Position numbers and translations under genes: made by a program. A model generated the notes under the pieces. That model did no database searches, had not been told where the DNA came from, and was given only the letters and a program-made list of their open reading frames with translations. Of a stretch of 64,000 bases of DNA, positions 58,610 to 64,000 are shown one piece after another (position 1 is the first letter of the stretch; each line of letters begins with the position of its first letter). This stretch comes from Durusdinium trenchii (Eukaryota; Sar; Dinophyceae; Suessiales; Symbiodiniaceae), in contig CAXAMN010021224.1 of the NCBI GenBank assembly GCA_963970005.1, forward strand, positions 619,738 to 683,737. The letters are read 5' to 3'.

Positions 58610-59440
58610 ATGGTTCTGGAAAGGGGTTGGGCGAGGTTCACATCTACCACCAAAAGAAACTGGGAAGAGTTGCGAAATCTCGCCACCAAGGACCCTGGTA
58701 AGTGGAAGAACCAAGTGGAAGATACAAAAGGTAGCGCAAGATTGCGGCTTGGGTACGGCAATGGCACAAGTATCTTCTGCAGGCTCTTCTTGATGCAGGA
58801 GACTGTATTGGAGGAAGTGCCTGTGGTACATGTATGTGCCTTGTGCGCCCGAGCCTTTACCAACAAACAAACGTGGATTTCGCTCCACGTAAACCAGAAA
58901 CACAACTATAGAAATATATGTTTGGAGAAAGGCCAATGTGTCATTTGTCATAGGGAGTTCTACAGCGACTCAAACAAACTTCAGCACCGCCTGAATTGCA
59001 GCGCAAAAATAATGCCGATCATATTTTTGGCAGTGTTCCGGGACTGGTTTGCGGTGTTGATGCACCTCACGAACAAATGCCCTGGCAACGTGCTGAACCC
59101 ATTGAAGTCCAAGAAGGAGACTTTATACCTGACTGAGATGAATGTCAACTGCAAAAGGTTTTGAATGCATCTCTTCAAGTCTGTGCGACAGATGTTGAGG
59201 ATGCGGGTTTGCGCAAGACCCTTTTGTTTGTTTGGAGGAAACCTGTTTGCGCAGTATACCCTTTGATGTACTTGTGCGCAGCTTCCAGAAATGGGCGGAT
59301 AGCCATGCACGGAGCACTGATGCCCGACTCTACCAGGCACTGCAAGAAGTACACCAGCGCCCTGCAACCAAGGGCACTTTTCTGCAGCCAGTGCAAAACC
59401 TACTAGATTGCTTCTTTCTGGGGTTGCGTGGGACATGGCA
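58610..59440 (+). pseudogene. LINE-type retrotransposon 3' remnant with two zinc fingers
   Basis: The frame 58610-59164 has NWEELRNLATKDPGKWKNQV, like the W..L...A.D...W segment after the reverse transcriptase of many LINE proteins. It then has two fingers: CALCARAFTNKQTWISLHVN (C-x2-C-x13-H-x4-H) and CVICHREFYSDSNKLQHRLN (C-x2-C-x12-H-x3-C). It stops at 59162. Continuation wording appears in other frames (VCATDVEDAGLRKTLLFVWR from 59161; SFQKWADSHARSTDARLYQA from 59280), so it is frameshifted. No polymerase core is present upstream, so this is a 5'-truncated copy. It is a different element from the one at 19-22.7 kb. The family link is from recalled motif layout, not a search. Confidence 0.6.
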
Positions 59441-59796
59441 GGTCACACGGGTGACTCCTATATTCCAATGAACAGCTCCATAGGGAGGGCCAGTGGCGGC
59501 CGATGGCGAAAAGTTATTTTGAAAGAATATCCGGCCCCACTATGTGCGGCTCATGGCGGCGCTTTTCAACAGCAGGTGTGAGGGGGATGCGGAACAGAGC
59601 GAACTGACCCTCTGCTGGGCGGAATGGCTGCCATCGCTAGTGGTGGGGGCATATAGCAAAGAGAGCTATGGCCCCGACTACGGTGGCTTGCACGAAATTA
59701 AGGAATGAATGCACGGCGGCGCGCGCTTTACTGCACGGTCCGCGCACTTAAAGTGAACACAAATACAAAAGAGTAAAGGTTCAAGATCTTCCATTG
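59441..59796. other. no supported gene
   Basis: Contains AGTGGCGGCCGATGGCG and CGCTAGTGGTGGGGGC plus GCGGCGCGCGC runs. No gene. Confidence 0.5.
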
Positions 59797-59800
59797 GCAG

Positions 59801-59995
59801 TTGCCGCCCCCCAAAGAAGATCCCAATTCAGAGAAACGGTCGCTCCGACAGCGTTACGATCGCTCAGGTGACACATCGATCTGCGGCTTGGGCGTTTTGT
59901 CCAAGATCCCTGAGGCCAAAGACATCATGCTGCAGCTGGCCAGGCGGGTGCCATCGATTTATCGCTGGTTTTTCGTTGGGGACGGAGGGTGGTCG
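59801..59995 (+). CDS. possible exon, unrecognised protein
   Basis: After CCATTGGCAG the frame reads PPPKEDPNSEKRSLRQRYDR, then SGDTSICGLGVLSKIPEAKD and IMLQLARRVPSIYRWFFVGD. A 60-codon run with a basic hydrophilic start and a hydrophobic end. One of the best unassigned coding candidates. No domain is recognised. The T-rich sequence after GGTGGTCGAAG suggests the exon ends near 59990. Confidence 0.48.
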
Positions 59996-60894
59996 AAGAG
60001 GAAAGAACGTTTTTGTTTTTGTTATTTGGATTGATTCAGGGCGGAAGTGCAGCAGCCATGGTTGTTGGGTTCAAAAGACATTGGTGTTTCTTTGGCCACG
60101 GAAAGTGATACGTTTGGGTTCCAATCCTTGCTGCCTAGCCTCTCGACTCTCAACATTATCAAAGATCACAGTGTTTTTTTTTGAAACAGGGACAAGTAGT
60201 CCACAGGCGGTCTTGGCATGGTGCCTGATGGTGCCATCATGGTGTCGGCACTGAAGAATGGTCGCCAACCTCGTAGCTTCCCCAAAACATGTAGTTTTGA
60301 AGCTGATGGAAGTTCCTTGGTAGATAGATGTGAATTCATTAGCCCCAAAGTTATGCCTTCAAAATGATTTGCGGTTAATGGTTCACCAATTGAACCATTT
60401 TTTTGGCCTGTTGTTTTCGAGCGGGGCCTTTTTGGGCCCGAGGGATCCCAAATGTTAAGACAAAATTTCAGCTCCAGAATGAGCCTAGGATGCAGCAGAT
60501 GAGTCTTCCAACGCTCAGAGCCATTCCGGCAATCACTGGGAAAGCATGTAGCACATCCGAAAAATGTAGGCACAGACTCCCAACCGGCACCCACCCCAAC
60601 CACCTTCACCAAAACGGAGCTAGCTAAAGCCTTAAGGTAGGAAATGTTTTGAACATTTGCAGCTGCCCTATGGCTCAGTCCATCCATCGATTTCAAGATG
60701 AACTATGGGTCACCTCAGTCTTTGGGAGTCGCAGTTCCCACTAGTCATTCGCCGAACAGTCACTCGAACCATGGACCTAAAAGAAACGCAATGGTTCCAG
60801 TAAACCACTATAGCACTATATAGTTTCATTTTCCAGTTCCTTGTAGAGAAGCCAAGCCAACCACCATGTCCTTGGTACGTCAGTGGTTCCAGTT
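59996..60894. other. no supported gene
   Basis: A 176-codon minus-strand frame (60166-60696) shows no known domain. AACCACTATAGCACTATATA and GTGGTTCCAGTTCAACCACC lie at 60804-60904. Confidence 0.45.
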
Positions 60895-61082
60895 CAACCA
60901 CCCCAACCGCCCGAGTTCCGGCCTTGCCCGGGCCGACGCGTTGTCTGTGGTGATCGCCGTGAGACAACGAACGGCGAGGCAAGCGGAATTGCTTCGCAAA
61001 AAGACGAAGGGATCGCTGCGCCGGATGTTGGGGTTAACCGGGCAGACGGGTTCCGCTGGTGGTTTTTCAACCCCTCGAAGTA
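60895..61082 (+). CDS. possible exon, basic helical segment
   Basis: The frame reads HPNRPSSGLARADALSVVIA, then VRQRTARQAELLRKKTKGSL, RRMLGLTGQTGSAGGFSTPR. Arg/Lys-rich with a likely long helix (RQRTARQAELLRKKT). The frame stays open to 61244 but the text after 61085 is less protein-like. Family unknown. Confidence 0.4.
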
Positions 61083-63832
61083 GTGGAAGAGACACTTTCA
61101 AGTCATGCCGAAGAGGCGTACCTGCTTGGAGTACACCCGGCAAGAGACACACATGGAACCTGAAGATAGACCCCAGAGGCAGACGATGTTGCTTTGCAAA
61201 CTACTGTTTTCAGGTTAGTTCCATGTATGTCTTTTCCAGAGCGTAACATGCTCCTTTTACCAGCCAAGCCCGGTCTTCGAGTCACACCCGGTGGGTCGGT
61301 TTGGCGGTGGGTACGGGTGGCCGTGCGTCACATCCACGAAGTCACTGGGAATCAAAACGATCCCTTGGAAATCTTTTGAAACTGTTGGGCATATCATTCT
61401 GGCTTCTCAGTTTATATTTTTTTGTGAATGTGTTTTATATGTTTTTTTCTCTACGTAGCATTTTTACGGGTATTGTTAGAATTATCACGTATATGTTGAC
61501 AGCATCAGTTATCGTTGTATTATTAGTATGGTCCAGTCAGTATATAGTAGAATGTGACAGTGGATAAAAGGCCCAGCTCCAAATCTTGAGTGATGCAAAC
61601 ATCCCCGTGGCTGGGTTAAGGAATAATAATACTCCAACGCCGAGGCTGCTCTACACTCACCCATGTGTGCCAGCAGCGGAAATCCCGTCAGGTCCTTCCT
61701 TTTAAAAAGTGGTCCCTCCAATCAAATGATATTTGGAACCAGTTAGTTAGAATATAGTTCCTTTCTATTCATCAAAAACCGGAGACCAAACCGCTTCGAA
61801 AACCATTCATGCCGCACCAAAACCGCTTCGAACCGGTCGACCGGTTGTTGTGGACTGAGGCAATGCTGGCCAACGGCCTCAAGCCTTGCCTGGGGTGAGC
61901 CGGCAACGGCGCGAGGAGCGGAGAAGCGCGGAGACGCGCTCGTTGCTCCGGCGGCGCGGACCGCCCGGGACAGCGTTCACGGAACCGGTGCGGAACCAGC
62001 GGGGGGTGAAGCAGACAGACGAGGACAACTAGTTCAGTGACATGTTTTTGTGTATAGGGTTCCTGTCCCACGTCCGAAAAGAAGGTAGAGACAGATCCAC
62101 ACCCGGTGCACACACACCAAGCACCTTCACCGAAACGTATATAGGTAGGCCATGAGCCCAAACGGGAAAGGTAATGAACGATGTTTTTCGTCCAAATCAC
62201 AGCCTTCTTCTTGGAACTAGCGGTTGATGAGTCAGCAGGCGGGTCAGAAAAAATAGGCACCAAGTGAAGGGTCACATGATCTCTTGAGTCCCCCCTACCT
62301 ACCCCCTATTTCAGTGTTGCTGATTGGACTTCTCAGCAGGCGAACGTTTGTCCATCGTCCCATCGTCAAAAGGCTCGTAGTTGCGTCATGTTGGGACCTT
62401 AGCTGTCTCGTCACCAGCGTGCTGGCACACACGCCCATGCACCTTTCATGGTGACTCTTCAACATGGTCGGTATGGTTGAAGCTGCTAAGCTGCTAAGGT
62501 TGAGACCCTTTCTCCTTCGAAGAAGTCTCCGGTACTACTTTGTCAGTTTTCTGCTCAAGTGACTCAGTAGTACAGGATGCATACTTTGTCTCTTGCAGCT
62601 GAGCTGAGGAGCGATGCTCAATCCATCAAGAAACAAATGATTCAGAGACACCAGGAAGAAACCTCGAAAGGTGAATCCGTTTGTATAATACACTCTGACA
62701 CCTCCAAGACAGACCTGGATTCTTCCCAAGATTGATTCTGTTGCGCTCACAGACACCACAATTTCTTGATCCAGGATGTGTTCTTCGGCGCTCCGGCTGT
62801 TTGCCCACAACTCACATCCATATTATAGAAACATGCAACCCAAGCAACTCTCACACACACACACCATTACACACCCAAACAAAGCAAAGAGAACAGAAAA
62901 ACTAAATCCAACAAGTCTCTCACCTCACTTGGGATCCGTCAGCCATGGCCATCTCTTTTCAGCTGCTGGCTCTTGCCATCGTGCCCTTGGCACTTTTCTC
63001 AGGCGACATTCCGCTTGCTCCCGGATAGTGTGGAGCCTAAGACATGCAAACATGGTTCAAGCACCAACATGGTGATATATCCGAAGGGTGGTTAGGGGGT
63101 GTAACTACCTTCGAAATGATGTGGTTGGAGCCGTAAAGATAGATATCCAAAGGGCTCCAAAGACTTCTGTTTAGGTGTTTACCGACTTTTGGGTGATTGA
63201 AAAGGGGGTCAATGCAGGTAAATGTTCCATACAAGGAGTGTTTTGGATTTTTGTAATATAATATATATATATATATTTTTTAATACTATAATTATAACAC
63301 TATTGCAATTTACACACATGTTATGTCTCAGAGGCGGCTGTGGGAATCACATCCCACAGGACATTTGAGACGTCAGCTGCATCGACCATTGGCCAACCTT
63401 GCAAGTCAAACATGTCAACTACATTCCACACTTCAGCGCCGCAAGGATCAAAATCCTCCCCAGTTCCCCGCGACGGAATTCCAAATCCGTTTCTGCAGCG
63501 CTCTCACAAAAACTGGTCTTCAACGAACTTGTGTTCCAGTATTTACACCTTTTACATCTGTTTTTGAGTCCCATCCAGTGAGTGGATGCTCGGCCCACCC
63601 AAGTTCAGCTTCTGGAATGACGTCGGACCACCAACCAGCCCAAAGATTGTCCTTTTTCCTATGAACATAGAGGTCAATTCTGCTGGGTGTGAGCACTGGC
63701 TGCACTGATAAGAGGGGAGTTTCCACCGCTAAGTTCGCAGGTCCAGTGTCCAGCTTTCTCAGATTCTTGGCAGACAGAGTTGGACCAGCATCATACAGTA
63801 CCCCACGAAACGGGTGATTGGATGGCAAATAC
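61083..63832. other. no well-supported gene; (TA)n at 63255-63280
   Basis: A PPR-like tail (LLWTEAMLANGLKPCLG) at 61843-61893 is too short to call. The minus-strand frame 61820-62030 is GC-rich without a domain. 62860-62880 is CA-rich. A TA microsatellite sits at 63255-63280. Family A-like words (AAGAAGGTAGAGACAGATCC; CCAAGCACCTTCACCG) occur at 62080-62140. Confidence 0.45.
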
Positions 63833-63910
63833 CCTATGGATCCACATATTGTCATGTAGGTGGCAGGAGGGTCCAGTCGTAGATTCCGAGAAGGTAGGAT
63901 TGGTGTTTGG
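63833..63910 (+). repeat. family A foldback, internally deleted
   Basis: CCCTATGGATCCACATATTG, TCATGTAGGTGGCAGGAGGG and TCCAGTCGTAGATTCCGAGA, then AGGTAGGATTGG. The left inner arm is missing, so it cannot fold fully. Confidence 0.7.
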
Positions 63911-64000
63911 GGATGTCACCACCCATTTCCTTCCAGCGCTGCTGGTACTGTTCTGGCGCACAGTCGTTCTCAGAGGGGGGGGTCGATTCACCCGTGCGCC

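Noticed and set aside
58345-58905. 186-codon minus-strand frame
   Set aside because: It is antisense to the start of the LINE-remnant frame and has no domain.
60166-60696. 176-codon minus-strand frame
   Set aside because: No domain, low-bias composition, and stop-poor by local sequence; insufficient to call a gene.

Overview
This looks like nuclear DNA of a dinoflagellate, probably Symbiodiniaceae-like. That is inferred from content, with no database search. The main reasons are about two dozen short exon-like pieces of pentatricopeptide-repeat (PPR) proteins separated by long non-coding stretches, PPR wording typical of dinoflagellates (TYN..ISAC.K...W..AL.LL), a restriction-like-endonuclease (RLE) class non-LTR retrotransposon, a decayed second LINE tail with two zinc fingers, and many short palindromic repeats. 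There are no operons, bacterial ribosome binding sites or CRISPR arrays. I did not find the dinoflagellate spliced-leader sequence, any rRNA or any convincing tRNA.

Layout. 0-13 kb: mostly intron-like or intergenic DNA with one degenerate PPR exon (2.75 kb), a 32-bp-arm hairpin (1.44 kb), small tandem repeats and several foldback repeats. 13.5-18.6 kb: two copies of a composite dispersed repeat (13.56 and 16.01 kb), a decayed AT-richer unknown gene (16.58-17.51 kb), and a duplicated 0.2-kb block flanking a 10-N assembly gap. 19.0-22.7 kb: the retrotransposon (zinc fingers, reverse transcriptase, CCHC knuckle, RLE), nearly intact but broken at homopolymer runs. 23-34 kb: sparse PPR pieces and repeats. 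34-52 kb: the densest part, with about 17 PPR pieces, all on the + strand, plus unrecognised exon-like segments. 45.7-47.06 kb: two near-identical repeat units. 52-64 kb: foldback repeats, one more PPR piece (56.9 kb), a LINE 3' remnant (58.6-59.4 kb) and a few unrecognised exon candidates.

How it fits together. Every recognised PPR piece is on the + strand. Several carry a canonical 35-residue motif and begin right after a pyrimidine-AG acceptor-like site. The simplest reading is one or a few very intron-rich PPR genes running left to right, with retroelements and short foldback elements in their introns. The foldbacks often end 0-70 nt upstream of a PPR exon, which suggests intron-associated (possibly introner-like) elements. 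Exon edges are inferred by eye. No transcript evidence is available, so exon joins are not asserted.
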